A DNA stretch of 64,000 nucleotides from the NCBI GenBank assembly GCA_963575745.1, contig CAUYUJ010015712.1, forward strand, positions 224,933-288,932, given 5' to 3'. The notes beneath the pieces are model-generated. The model ran no database searches. It saw only the letters and a program-made list of their open reading frames with translations, and was not told the origin of the DNA. Shown here one piece after another: positions 21,970 to 33,465 of this stretch. The DNA comes from Prorocentrum cordatum (lineage: Eukaryota; Sar; Dinophyceae; Prorocentrales; Prorocentraceae). Numbering within the stretch: position 1 is the first letter of the stretch; the number at the start of each line of letters is the position of its first letter. A program made the position numbers and the translations under genes.

Positions 21970-22445
21970 GATCGAACGCGTAACAGTGCTTTCCGGGGGA
22001 GCGGGGGGGGCGGATCATCCCGAGCGGCCGCCAAAGAACCGATGCCGTGAAAACAAGGGGCAACGATTAACTAGGGGCGCGCGAAAGCGCTTGGGGGCAC
22101 TCGGGAGCGCTTGTATGGGGCCCCTTGAAGAGCACGGGCAACGTTCACTTCACAGGGGTCGAAGGGACCTGATGACAGTCCATCCAGTACGGCACGGTGG
22201 CGGATCCGTGCTTTTATGTTTTGGCATCGCCTCTGTTTGTCATTGGTTCAAACTTCATGCACAGGAAACCATTTGGAGCATTCGTGCGCCGTTGTTCAGG
22301 TCTCGTCAAGCTCTACCCGATGCTGTGCGTGTCTGCCGTTCCCGAGGCAGGGCAACGAAAATACATGTTTCTACAGTGTCGCCAGGATTGGGGCGCGCGC
22401 GCGCGTTTCATTCGCCCATCGCCGGGGCGACGGTTGGCCTGGCAG
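21970..22445. other. region upstream of Rab exon 1
   Basis: No clear feature. An open frame runs through it into exon 1, but its sequence does not resemble the N-terminus of any Rab. A CAG at 22443-22445 (GGTTGGCCTGGCAG) is a good 3' splice site. The start-codon exon should be farther upstream and was not identified. Confidence 0.45.
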
Positions 22446-22489
22446 CGAAGGAGCACCTCGTGAAGTTGCTGCTTCTGGGAGATTCCGCG
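22446..22489 (+). CDS. Rab GTPase exon 1 (beta-1 strand and start of P-loop)
   Basis: It reads KEHLVKLLLLGDSA in frame (codons from 22448). This is the beta-1 strand and first half of the G1/P-loop; the Rab consensus is FKLLLIGDSGVGKS. The exon is preceded by CAG (22443-22445) and followed by GTCTGC, a GT donor. The first two bases (CG) complete a codon begun in an earlier exon, so a preceding exon ending in ATGG would give Met-Ala. That is an inference. The Gly of GDSG is Ala, which is tolerated in some Rabs. Confidence 0.85.
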
Positions 22490-23188
22490 GTCTGCCGGCC
22501 TTGTCTTCCCTATGACAGGAAGATCCCGGAGTCAGCCCAATGTGTTCCGGCATCGCTGTTTTTCGTAATGTTATGTTTCTTATCGTTGCCCTTGTTTCAT
22601 TCAATCGCAAAGCATCATGGTTCATCTCCCCCATGGGTTCCCATTCATCTGTGTTTTCGCCATCCACCTTGACGCTGGCACCCTGCTTGTGATGAGAATG
22701 GCATGAATATTCAAACTCGGCCGTTGGCTTCCAGACTACAACAACGGCCCACGCTTTAGATGTCCTCACGCTCTCCCAGGAGTCGCGCTGTCGCTCGGGA
22801 TCTCCTCCGTTGTCTCGGGAGCAGCCCTGTCGCCTTAGGCTACCTAACAGCCTACCCATAAATCACGCGTTCGCCCATCCAGAATCGTGATCTCTCCTGA
22901 GGCTTCTGGGCAACCTACTAAGAGGACTCGCTCTCTCGCTTGCAGCAGGTTCCCGCCGTGTCGACCCCGGCGTTGGTTCCTGACACCGCGCTGGAACGAT
23001 CGGCGGCTTGTCGACCGCCAGATCGTTCCATATTGGCCGCTTCTGGGCCACTGGCGGCGTTCAACCTTAAACGCCCGCGGCGGGGTCGGGGCGAGTCGAC
23101 ACGACGCGAGCCTGCCGCAGGCGCAGGGTGCCTTGGGGCTTCGCTCGTGGAGCTGTCGCAAAAATCTCAGGCCTCTGAACCTGAGGCT

Positions 23189-23650
23189 CCTGCCGTGGAC
23201 CCCTATCCCGTCTCTGCCCTCCCCCGCTCTTCCCGTCGACCCTCCTCCTCCCCGTCCTCCTCCTCCTCCTCCTCCTCCCCCTCCTCCTCCTCCTCATCCC
23301 CTCCTCCTCTCTCTCCTCCTCCCATCCTCCTCCTCCTCCATCCTCCTCCTCCTCATCATCATCATCATCATCATCATCCATCATTCTTCCTCCTCATCCC
23401 CCATCCTTCTTCTTCGTATTATTGTTCTGCTTATTTTTATCATTATTATTATTCTAAGTATTATTATTCTTATTATTATTATTGTTCGTCTTCTTATTAA
23501 GAGTAGTAGGATTCTTATTATGTTTATTCGTATTCGTCTTCTTCTTTTTATCATTAGTATTATTATTATTCTTCTTCTTTTTCTTCCTCCTCCTCCTGCC
23601 GTGAACCTCCTATCCCGTGTCCGTCCTCCCCCGTTCTTCCCGTCGACCCT
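23189..23650. repeat. CTC, CAT and ATT microsatellite between direct repeats
   Basis: A segment reading CTCCTGCCGTGGACCCCTA, then CCCCCGCTCTTCCCGTCGACCC (about 23189-23243), recurs at 23595-23650 with few changes. Between the copies lie CTC (23245-23350), CAT (23353-23380), and an AT-rich ATT/CTT tract (23410-23590) that contrasts with the GC-rich surroundings. Frames there are artefacts. Confidence 0.85.
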
Positions 23651-23659
23651 TTGCAGAAG

Positions 23660-24640
23660 TTTCTCTCTCCCTGCACGCCAGTCGTTGAAGGTGGGCACTT
23701 CTGGATTCCCAGATGTGTTTCGGTTGTGTTTTGTGATAATCTGGGCTGGCCCGAACCCAATCTACTTCATCCGCCGTACTGCTTCATGTTTCTACCTACT
23801 TCTTCCGACCAGCGTGTAACATATGGGCCGCCCTCCCATAAGGGGAGCTTTGAGGCTGCGCGCAGGAATCAGCGAAGCATCGCGGGGAATTGATTGATGT
23901 ATGCGTGGAATGCGTATTCCGGTGTACATCGGCTGGCACTCCGTCTCTTGCAGACAAGCTGCGTGTTCGGGGGTTGGGGCGAAGCGCATCGGGAAAATTC
24001 GGGATACGACACGAGATTGCCAGAAAGGTGAACCCAAGCTTACTGTAGCGCGTCCCCTGCATGAAAGCCGGACACTGCGCAATGCGATGTGGCGAGCCCA
24101 GCCACCCGGCGAATCCCCAGCCGCTGCAGGCCATGCAGTTCATGCAGCCACCATCGCCGCAGTTTGCATTGGTGGTGCCCGAACTGGTATTCTCAACACG
24201 CTTGCTCGCTGGAGAGCCCAGATGCGGCAAAGCGGCGTGTGCTGGGGGGTGGGGCGCTATGGTTTTGTGAACGGTTAAGTTTTAACCCCTGACATGCATC
24301 CGGGGCACTCCGCCAGACCTTGTCCTGTCCCTTTTGTACGCGACTGGTTTCCAAACGCACGTACTGGCCTGACCCCACGAATGCATCATTCTCGCCATTA
24401 GCAGACCTACCACCATGCAGGGAGCACAATCCCAGACGTAAGCGGCAGTTGTGTTCCTCAGCCAGGCAAGCCTGCCCCATACCCGGCATGAGAGCCCGCA
24501 TGGCATACCTTGGGGAGGGGCTAAATAACCATATCACTTGAATTAGTGTACAGACAATGCCGACCGTCATGTTGTCCAGTATGTTTCGGTTTGTCCTCAG
24601 GCTCGTTCGTAAGGTAGACGAGTCCGCATACCAGTGGCAT
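23660..24640. other. no recognisable feature in intron 1
   Basis: Balanced base composition with short frames lacking motifs on either strand. I see no gene, RNA or clear repeat. Confidence 0.5.
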
Positions 24641-24642
24641 GC

Positions 24643-24646
24643 AATC

Positions 24647-24672
<26 letters not shown>
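24643..24672. repeat. TA dinucleotide microsatellite
   Basis: A run of TATATA of about 30 bases. Other TA runs in the window are at 28710-28743, 59716-59740 and 61441-61462. Confidence 0.95.
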
Positions 24673-24677
<5 letters not shown>

Positions 24678-24814
24678 CGGAGGTTGGGGGGTGAGTCCGA
24701 CGTGAAACGGAGACCCCCTCTACCGGGAAGTCGATTTCGGTTTCGGGTTCGTGTCGTGCGTGCTGTGCGTGCGTGCGGGCGAGGCGAAGCTGCGTGGGCG
24801 GGCGAGAGGAAATC

Positions 24815-24965
24815 CTCCTGTGGCTGGGCCGCGGCCGGACCAAATGTAACTCCGGCGGCCAGTGCTCCGCGGTGTCCTGCCGGAGCCCCGCCGGTGTCCC
24901 GAAATCTTCCTGTGGCTGGGCCGCGGCTGGACCAAATGTAACTCCTCAGGCGGCCGGAAGCCCGC
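24815..24965. repeat. imperfect tandem duplication
   Basis: GGAAATCCTCCTGTGGCTGGGCCGCGGCCGGACCAAATGTAACTCC-type sequence occurs twice about 90 bases apart (near 24809 and 24899). Confidence 0.75.
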
Positions 24966-24982
24966 GGTGTCCCGCCAGTGTC

Positions 24983-25545
24983 CCGTGGTGTCCCGTGGTG
25001 TCTCGTTGAGTGAGATCGATCGTGAAATCGATATTGAGATCGATGTGGTGCCCCGAGGTGTCCCGTGGTGTCCCGTTGAGTGAGATCGATAGTGAGATCG
25101 ACAGGTGTCCCGTGGTGTCCCGTTGAGTGAGATCGATAGTGAGATCGATACTGAGATCGATGTGGTGCCCCGAGGTGTCCCGCTCAGTGAGATCGATAGT
25201 GAGATCGGTAGTGAGATTCACAGGTGTCCCAAGGTGTCCCGTGGTGTCCCGTTGAGTAAGCTCGCTAGTGAGATCGATCGTGAGATCGATAGTGAGATCG
25301 ATGTGGTGTCCCGAGGTGTCCTGTGGTGTCCTATGGTGTCCCGCTGAGTGAGATCGATAGTGAGATCGATAGTGAGACCGATAGTGAGATCGAGAGGTGT
25401 CCCGCGGTGTCCCGTGGTGGCCCGTGGTGGCCCGTGGTGGCCCGTGGTGTCCCGTTGGGTGAGATCGATAGTGAGATCGACAAGTGTCCCGTGGTGTCTT
25501 GTGGTGTCCCGTTGAGTGAGATCGATAGTGAGATCGATTGAGTCA
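24983..25545. repeat. two-part minisatellite (GGTGTCCCGT and GTGAGATCGATA)
   Basis: Blocks of a 10-base word GGTGTCCCGT alternate with blocks of a 12-base word GTGAGATCGATA, joined by GTTGAGTGAGATCG. About eight alternations are visible. Each block has two to five units. Both strands remain open in places because ATCGAT is palindromic. No gene. Confidence 0.9.
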
Positions 25546-25559
25546 GATGTTGGTTCCCC

Positions 25560-26490
25560 CCCTCTCCCCCCCCCACAACCTTCTTATCACCCGAAGGGTG
25601 GTCGTACAGGTATATATACACATATACATACATATCATGCGCAGCTAGGCAGCAGCGTATTGGCAGCCATCATCGCATACCAAGACCTACAAGAGGGCTA
25701 AGTCATAACATTACACTGTGTGTTCCCTATCTGTTCCGAGCAAGTGTTGCTCAACTGCAAAGGGTGGCTCACCCTGACTGCGCGCATATGGCTCCGAAGC
25801 CAAGCGGTTCGGCAAATGTGTTCGGACCAATCGGATCGGTTGAGTATATCAAAATCCGTTGTTGTGTTGCAGATGCGACTTGGCGACCCACGGTGTGGAT
25901 TTCCATATATGGTTCTTGGGGGCCCCAGGAGGCGGCATGGTGTGCTCTCGGACGTACTAGATCCAGAGTCTTCGGAGCGGAGCGGGCCGATTCGACGATT
26001 CTGGACGCGATCCGTCGGTTGTCTTGAAGCTACACGAGGGGTGACGGGGCAGGACGGGGCCCATTGACTCGTTCGATCACTTTCTTGTGCCCCCCCCCAA
26101 CTTTCTGCCCTGACGGCTCTCACGTTCCACGCACGAACGCACGCGGCCGCCCATGACGTGCACGCACACGCATGCACGCAGACACGTACGCGCACCTGAT
26201 GGCCCGCTGCAAAAACGACCGAATACAGAGATTGATCGTTCTATGTTTGTCCAGGTATGAACAGGGCACGTTTCACGATAGCGCATGGTGCATATGAGGA
26301 TTGACCTCGCGTTCACCGCCTCCCGCTACGCGTGGCAGTGCACGGCAGCGTGGCGATGCTTGGTGGTTCTAACAGTTTCCCACGAACGCACTTTGGGACA
26401 GTTCGATATTGTTAATCAACATCGACGTGCGCGCCATGAGCGGCGGGCAGCTAAATGAGCTACAGGCTTCATGACGCGATAACTCCTAGA
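25560..26490. other. no recognisable feature in intron 1
   Basis: Low-copy sequence with a poly-C patch and a TATATACAC run near 25610-25630. The longest frames (for example 25698-26195 on the - strand) lack domain motifs. Confidence 0.45.
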
Positions 26491-27100
26491 ATGGGATGAG
26501 GAGGAGGAGGAGGAGGACGAGGAGGAGGAGGAAGAGGAGGACGACGACGACGACGAGGACTTCCGGCCAGCCGAAGCGGAGGTGGACGTTGAGGTGGTTG
26601 GGGCCGCGTCCTCCCGAAGGTACCATCCTCCACCTCCATTTCGAGTTTGTGCAAAGGGCTTGGTAGCGAAGCGTTCATGTTGAGGCAAGCAGGTCAGTGC
26701 GTGTGGCAGGCGCGCAGCAGACGCTGCACAGCATCGTCATCCTGGCATATCGGGTCGCTTTGCTCCTGCAAGACAGTCGCACTACCCTGCGACGAACGAT
26801 GGTGACATTGAAATGCGCGAAATGCACCAAACAAACCCGTAGGCACCCAACCGGCAAAAGCAGTTGGCCTCGCAGTTGCGTGGGCGCGTCTCTTGGGCAC
26901 AGGCCCGCGGCCCTCGACCCCTCCGATCCCTCTGAGGAGACGGCTGGCGGATGACGGACTGGAGTAGGAAGAGGAGAAGGAGGAGTACGAGGAGGGAGGA
27001 GGAGGGAGAGGAGGAGAAAGATGAGGGGGAAAAGGATGAGGAGGATGGGGTGAAGGAGGATGAGCATGAGAGGAGAGGCGGGAAAACGAGGAAGGGGAGA
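26490..27100. repeat. GAG/GGA and GACGAC microsatellite patches
   Basis: GAG with GACGACGAC at 26495-26560, and GGA-rich 26960-27100, separated by ordinary sequence. Confidence 0.85.
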
Positions 27101-27249
27101 AGAATCTACATCTCACAAGTTCACGATGTGAATTGGCTTAGAGACCTTGCAACGACCTCCCGAAAAGGCTCATTGGTTTTTGCTAAGACCCTGAAAATTA
27201 CCCTGCCAAACCCGGCAATGACCCTGCATTCCCACCAGCTTTTGGGGCG

Positions 27250-27430
27250 TAAGTCTTTTGAAAGATTCTCTCTTCCTTTGGGGGCCTTGGGGCCGCCTCT
27301 GGGTTTCAAGAGGTCCCCGTGGGGGTGGATGCCCTCGCGTGGCTGAGCTTGGGCCTAGTTTCGGGCCTCTTGGGGGCCGGTTGGTTGGGCCCCTCTTGGA
27401 GCCTTTCGGGGCCACCTTGGGACTCTTTAT
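27250..27430. repeat. GGCC/CTTGG degenerate array
   Basis: Words such as CTTGGGGGCC and TTGGGGCC recur at short spacing. It is the same class as the arrays at 19.7, 28.9, 35.8, 36.5 and 61.7 kb. Confidence 0.7.
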
Positions 27431-27882
27431 GGGTATCTTTGTTGCGCTGCATTCTGCTACACTTCGCGCTGCGACACTTTCCCGATCAAGGCAATTTGCC
27501 AGGCATAGTCTCTGGATGGGCTGGTGGGGATACGCGGAGCGTCGCTAATTCCACTCCTACCTCACACAGCGCCGCTATGGGCACAAGATGGCAGCAGGGG
27601 GATCAGGAAGAACTTGAGCAGGTCCTCAAGACCTAATGAAGCGCGCCGGTGCAGGCGGCAGATGTATGAACATTGGCGCACGCAACGATGGGCGAGGTGA
27701 GCATTCCGCCGAGTTTGACTAAGTCGTCCGACCAGTTGCGCTCCAAGTGGTCATGAAGTTCTCAGGCTGCTCGAAGCAGAAGACCCCAGCGGCGGAGGAG
27801 TTTAACTTTCTCTCGTTCGTCTTGTGCTGATTCTTGTCGACTCCGTGCGGCCCGCATGCACCGTTGCTCGGCATTTTGCGAG

Positions 27883-27952
27883 GTCGGCAAGTCGTCCCTG
27901 CTAGTGCGGCTGTGCGACGGCAAGTTCGACTCGAACTTTGTTCTCACAATAG
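27883..27952 (+). CDS. Rab GTPase exon 2 (P-loop end to switch I)
   Basis: It reads VGKSSLLVRLCDGKFDSNF, then VLTI, in frame from 27883, with a G starting the next codon. VGKSS completes the GxxxxGK[ST] P-loop that binds the phosphates. FVLTIG is the switch I (effector) loop with its conserved Thr. The preceding bases are GCGAG, and the exon is followed by GCGCGT, a GC donor. The fit to the Rab consensus is nearly perfect, with no stop or frame break. Confidence 0.92.
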
Positions 27953-28389
27953 GCGCGTTCTGGTCTGGCATTCTGGATCGGCATAGGAGAGCGCCATGGG
28001 TTTACAAAGCTTCTGCTTGAATCGAAGAAGGAAGAAGGCCCCTGTGGCAAAACTAATGAAGTTTGTTGGTGGCGGCCATGCCGGTGGCATACAATTCACA
28101 GAAATGTGCAAGGACCCCCGCGGGCGTGGATGTCGGCGCAACCGTCAAAAAATCCCATGGCATGCACGATTTGGTCAAAGGTCTTTGGTTTGCTTCATTC
28201 GTTGGTGTATGTGTGCACGTTGTCCAGGATCGAAGACGCCTACGGCGAACCACCGCCGCCTCGGTCATTCTCGAAATGCATATGTGGCCAAACGTTCGGA
28301 CAACGCTTGGCTAGGCTAGCGGACTATGTGTTCCCCCAGCCGCCATGGAAGCCCTCGGAGGGAGTGCTTCGGGGAGAGGGGAAAAAACA

Positions 28390-28746
28390 AGAGAGAGAGA
28401 GAGAGAAACAAGAGAGACAAAGAGATAAAGAGAGAGAGAGAGATATACACATGAAACATACGTGAAACACATAAATTTATGCATATCTACATACATTCAG
28501 AACTCATGGTGAGAGAAGGAGGGGGTAGAGGTAGAGAGAGAGCGAGAGCGAGAGAGTGATACAAAGACAAACATAGAGAAAGCGAAACCATATACAATGA
28601 TACAGTGTATGAAGACAGAGAGAGAGAGAGAGAGAGAGACAGAGAAACGTAGATGGAACATGAAAATAATCTAGATATATAGAGAGACAGAGAGCTAGGG
28701 AGAGAGATCTATATATATATATAACAATATATATATATATATACAT

Positions 28747-28779
<33 letters not shown>

Positions 28780-28870
28780 GAGAGAGAGACACGTAAGCAT
28801 ATACCGAGACAAAGGAAGAGCGATAGAGATAGAGGGGAGTGGAAGGGGAGTGGAAGGGGAGGGAGGGAGG
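28390..28870. repeat. GA-rich microsatellite cluster
   Basis: GAGAGA runs at 28390-28445, 28535-28550, 28615-28640 and 28747-28793, with TATA runs between. A GGAAGGGGAGT duplication lies near 28835-28865. Confidence 0.9.
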
Positions 28871-28877
28871 GAGGAGT

Positions 28878-29225
28878 AGCAGGAGGCCTCTTGGGGGGCA
28901 TCCTGGGGTTCTCTTGGGGCCTCCTGGAGGCCTCCTGGTGGCCTCTTCGGGGGTATCTGAGGGGCCTCTTTGGACCTATTGGGGGGCCTTTTGAAGGCCG
29001 TCCGAGGGCGCTCTTGGCCCGTCTGACACCGGTGGCCGTCTCGGGGACCTCGCGTGGTCATGTTGGAGCGCTTCAGGGTCGCCTTGGAGGTTTCCTGGCC
29101 GTCCTGGGGGCCTCGAGGGCCGTCCTGGGATCATCTTGGCCCTTCTTGGAGTCCTCCTGGGGGCTTCTTGGGCCGTCCTGGAGCTGTTTTGAATGCCTCT
29201 GGGGCCGTCTTCGGCTGCAGGAGGC
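28878..29225. repeat. GGCC/CTTGG degenerate array, left of the LINE
   Basis: Recurring CTCTTGGGGCC, CTCCTGGGGGCC and CCGTCCTGGG words. A similar array lies right of the LINE at 35805-36075, so the LINE may have landed inside an older array. Confidence 0.75.
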
Positions 29226-29364
29226 CAGAACAATCCAGGACGCAAGCATCATGGAAACAATGATCATGAGAGAGTGGCACGCGTGTTTGGGTTCTTTCAC
29301 GATGGGGCCGCTGCCCCAGAGGGGGGAGGCCAGGGGCAAACCACGAGGGGGGGGCCTGAGGGAG

Positions 29365-29475
29365 GCCCTCCTCCTCCTCCTCCTCCTCCTCCTCCTCCTC
29401 CTCCTCCTCCTCCTCCTCCTCCTCCTCCTCCTCCTCCCCTTACTCCGCCTCCTCCTCCTCCTCCTCCTCCGCCGG
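29365..29475. repeat. CTC triplet microsatellite
   Basis: Nearly pure CTC with one TTACTCCGC break, directly upstream of the LINE 5' end. Confidence 0.95.
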
Positions 29476-29647
29476 GGGAGCCGTTCTGGCCCAGAGTTTT
29501 CTGGGTTTGCGAGAGCAGTCTTCAGAGCGGCAGTCGCTCTCGCGGGTCACTGTGGCTCGTTATCTTTCAGTTTGAGGGATCTCAACCCTCACTCTTTCCG
29601 TGAGCTCCTGTGGGAGCACCTCTTGCGTCTCGGAGGGGCGCCCTCCC

Positions 29648-32600
29648 ATGGGACGTGATGTCGACGACGTGCTCGCTGGTCCGCGATTCTCGACATGGGG
29701 ATGCCCAGACTGCGGGCGCAATCAGAACTGGGCGTCTCGCATCCGCTGCGTCTGCGGCAGGCCTGCGCCTCAGTCGATCGTGCAGCGCGCCAAGGCGGCG
29801 GCCAAGTCCAAGGCGCAGGGGCTCGTGCCTGCACCTCGTGATGGTGGCGCTCGGCCTCGTGGTGCTTGGGCTGGTGGACCTCCTCCGTCCCAGTCGAAGA
29901 TGGAGAAGCAGCTGGAGGCTCTCACCAAGCAGGTTGCAGCCCTCACCGTTCATGGCGGTGGAGGCCCCCGTGGCGCAGCAGGTGGAGCGCCTGGCAGTCG
30001 CAAGCCCCCTGCGGCCGACGGCGCTGGCGATGATGCCGCTGATGGTGACGCCGAGCTCGCAGCCGTGCGCTCCAAGGCTGACGCCCTGGAGGAGGCCCTC
30101 GGCGTGCTCAAGAAATGCTCGGCCTTCGGCAGCTCCCCGATGCAGCTGCAGATGGAGACCGAGCTGCAGGCCTTGCGCAAGCCGATCTCGGAGCGCAAGC
30201 CGGCTGTCACCAGGCACAACACTCTCGGTCACAAGCTGGCACGGTCACAGCAGAAGTTGGCCAAGATGCAGGATGAGATGGCCGAGCAGGAGAAGCCTGT
30301 CAAGGAGGCTCAGGAGCTTCTACAACAGCAACGTGAGAAGATCAGGGCGGTGCAGGTTGAGATCGCCGCGTACCAGGTGGAGCTGCGCAGCATGGTGCAG
30401 GAGGTGGCGCCGTCGCAGGACCCGCCCATTGCGCCCACGCTCGAGCTCTCCCCTGAGGTCCTCGCTGCGGCCCCAGCATGGGTGCAGCAGATGGTCGCCT
30501 CGCCGATTATCGTTCAGTTCCAGGAGCTGCTGCGGTCCCAGTTCAAGGCCCAGCAGGAGGCTACGGGGGCTGCATCACCTGCTGCTGCTGCCCCACCCTC
30601 CCCTCCTGCCTCAGGATCGGAGGTCCCTCATCAGGAGATACCAGTCCCAGAAGATATGGATTTGGAGGACTTGGAGGAGGAAAAATACAACACCTTCTTT
30701 CGGTTGCTCGGAAAGAAGGGGGCGATCACGCTGAAGTGTTCACTAATCTTCTTCGAGAGATGGGGGTCAAAGCTAAGAAGCAGACGTGTGGGTGACACTA
30801 TGCTGGGTTTAGCAGTACCTTTGCTCTCGGGGATTCCACTATCTGCCACAGGAGTTCCAGCTCCCCCTCTGAAGAGGGCGCCAGCTAGGCCTCAGCAAGA
30901 TCGTGACAATGGCAAGTATTTTTTGGAGACCTTCAACGGCTCCTGCTGGCGCACGCTGCGCCGACGTTTGGCCGAGACAGACGCCATCGTGCTGTGCGCC
31001 CAAGAGGTTGGCATCAGTGAGGAGTTCGTCGGCCAGGCCACCACCACAGCCCGTTCGTTGGGCTGGCACGCTCTCATTCTTCCTGCTCGTATCAATGTTG
31101 AGTCTGGGAAGCTTTCGTCGGGAGTGGCAGTTTTTGCTCGACTTGCAGTGGGACTTCGTTGGCCTGCTGATGGTAATGAGTGCATACGTGCCCACCGCGT
31201 CGTCAAGGTTTTGATTGAGTTCCCTGGGTGGCCAGCTTTGTCGTTATATTCGGTCTACATGAGATCTGCTGAAGGCCTCAGTGAGGCCAACCTGGGGATG
31301 CTGAAGTCGATAGGTCAGTCGATCACGGACCCGACGCATGCGATCTTGGGCGGCGACTGGAATCTGAGTCCAGAGGTTCTGGAAGCTTCTGGATTTCCCC
31401 GCAAACTTGGCATGATTATGCTCTCTCCTGCGGCGTTTACTTGTCGTTCTTCGACGTCGAACAGCGTGATCGCCTATTTCGTGATGGGCCCCGGGATCGC
31501 TCGTCTGGTTTCTCGGGTCTCGGCGGGCACGTCTTGGGAAATAAAACCACATCGCCCTGCTCGAGTCGAGTTCCGAGGAGATTCGCTACCTTTGAAGCAA
31601 CTTGTTTATCGCACTCACCAGCGCTTGCCTCTCGATCCGCCTTTTGGACCGTCACCGTCGCCGGTGGAGTGGAGCGGTGCGCTGATGCATGCGGCGCGCG
31701 CGATTGCCACCCGTATGCACGCTGCTGCGACAGAGGCTTGGGCTGTCCTATCGAATGCTTGGGGCCATTTTGTTGACTGCGCCGAACTGGAGCTGCATCG
31801 AGTGTTAGGCACGGAGGCGAAGGAGCTTGGAGAGAGGAGTAGAACGATCAAGGCCTCTTGGGTTTTTGTGTTTTATCGCCCGAAGAACCCGGATGATGCG
31901 CTCCAGGTCATCGCAAGTTGGAAATGGGTTTTCCAGACTTTCACTGAGCTGTTTAACTCGGTCGCCGCCGAGGATTGCGACCTGCATGCCTGCCAGCACA
32001 TGCAGGTTGCATTGCAACACTCCTGCCCAGGCGAAGGTTTGAGCCCGCGGTTGGATGCCACCTTGCGCGCCATGCGCGAGATAGCACTAGCCTGGAGTGC
32101 AGACCGTCCTGCTGAGCAGTCGTGGCGCGATCGAGCCAACAAGTTTTTGGAGGATATCCAGGCCTACTATGATGAGGCCATCAACGATGGCGAGAAGGCT
32201 TCACATGAATCTTGGGACTCTTGGCAAGCTAAGTCGTTAGCGGGTTCCGCGAGGCTCATGCATAGGTTCACGAAGGTCCAGAGAAAGTGGCAGCCCACGA
32301 TTGTCGAGCGCTCCCCAGGGATCTTCGCCGCAGACCCTCAGAGCCTCCTGGCCTCCGGGACCACCAAGCTTGGCGAGTTCTGGAATGCTAGGACCTCTCC
32401 TCCTTCGGCCTGGATGCCGAATCGAGATTGTTTCCCTCGCGCGAGCCCGTCGGAGCTACGAGCGGCATCGCGCTCTTTTAGCCGCCACACCTCGCAGTCG
32501 CTGGACGGCTACCACCCCAAGCACTTCGCCTGCTTGAGTGACCTTGGGCTGGAGGTCCTTGCGATGCTCTACGAGGCGATCGAACGCCTAGGTTGATTCC

Positions 32601-32878
32601 CAGCTCAGCTGCTGTGGATGCTGATGCCTCTCTTGGAGAAGCCGAAAGGAGGACTACGGCCCACACTGCTCTTGGGGTCCCCCGTTCGTGTCTGGGAACG
32701 CCTTCGTCGGCGCCAGTGCGACGATTTCCTGGAGCGGGCCCATCGGCCCTACTGGTCCTTCGGTTCGGGGCAAAACTCGGAGGCGGCCATCTGGAACCAG
32801 AGTGTCCTCTCGGAGCTTGCTTCTTCGAGCGGTAAAGCCACTGCAGGCTTCATTTGGGATGGTATGGCTCCGAGATAG
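29648..32878 (+). pseudogene. LINE polyprotein part 1: zinc finger, coiled coil, endonuclease, RT start
   Basis: I take the ATG at 29648 (MGRDVDDVL) rather than the upstream GTG. Residues 18-40 hold WGCPDCGRNQNWASRIRCVC, close to a RanBP2-type finger but with CxC instead of CxxC at the end. A Gln/Glu/Lys-rich coiled coil follows (about residues 80-275). The EEP endonuclease has LGGDWNL (the GDxN motif) near 31345-31370 and PHRP near 31550. The expected aspartate of (I/L)DYF reads IAYF (GCC), which may have killed it. The frame meets TGA at 32594-32596 and then continues in the same frame with LLMPLLEKPKGGLRP, the first RT block, to a stop at 32876-32878. Confidence 0.8.
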
Positions 32879-33458
32879 GGCTATCTTCTGGAGGATCCCC
32901 ATGGTGCTCGTCAAGACTCTCTATAACCTCTGGAGGTCTCCACGGATCCTGAGACTGGGGGCAAATCACTCACCTCTGGCTCTTTTTGCTGAGTCTGGGC
33001 TTCCAGCTGGGGATATCTTCAATGACGTGTTTGTCAAGGTTTACGCGATGTTTGAGTTTGACATGTGGTCTCAGAGGCACCTTGAGGTCTCCCTTGGGTC
33101 TTACGTCGACGACGACACGGTGGCGGCCTACGGCGACGAAGATACGATCGTAGCCAACTTAGTACGTGCAGGGATTGGCCTCAAGGGTGTCTTTGATCAC
33201 AGGCTTAACGTCCGCCTGGCTGAGGACAAGGGCACCACTTTCGCCTCGTCTCAGCGACTCGCATACCGTCTGTGCCGTCGGCTCCGTGCTGTCTGTCCTT
33301 CGGCTGCGACCAGCGCGGCCGTCTCGCTGGGCACGGACCTGGCCCCAGGTCAACGGAGAGCCTGCAAAGGAGGTATGAGTAAGAGGAAGGAACGTTTCAT
33401 GATGATGAGGAAAAGACAGGCTGATCTCTCACTATCGTCGGAAACTTCCTCGGGATAA
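32830..33458 (+). pseudogene. LINE polyprotein part 2: reverse transcriptase palm
   Basis: In the next frame the sequence continues with WRIPMVLVKTLYNLWRSPR and SGLPAGDIFNDVFVKVYAM (the GxPxGxxxS-like block), then SLGSYVDDDTVAAYGD. YVDD is the catalytic metal-binding pair. The segment with the first palm aspartate (normally before this part) is short or lost at the frameshift near 32830-32880. The enzyme would copy LINE RNA at a nicked target. As it stands it cannot be made in one piece. Confidence 0.8.
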
Positions 33459-33465
33459 ATCGAGA

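Larger units (their letters stand above)
22490..27882 (+). other. Rab intron 1 (GT-AG, about 5.4 kb)
   Basis: It starts GTCTGCCGG and ends TTTTGCGAG. The bases GGTC occur at both junctions (CCGC-GGTC-TGCC and GCGA-GGTC-GGCA), so the intron looks like an insert flanked by a 4-base direct repeat. Joining gives GDSAVGKSSLL. Inside are microsatellites, a two-part minisatellite and GGCC-type sequence. Confidence 0.8.

Noticed and set aside
21788-22672. A 294-codon frame containing Rab exon 1 as a continuous protein
   Set aside because: Sequence before KEHLVKL and after GDSAV does not resemble Rab, and the P-loop is completed only by joining to 27883.
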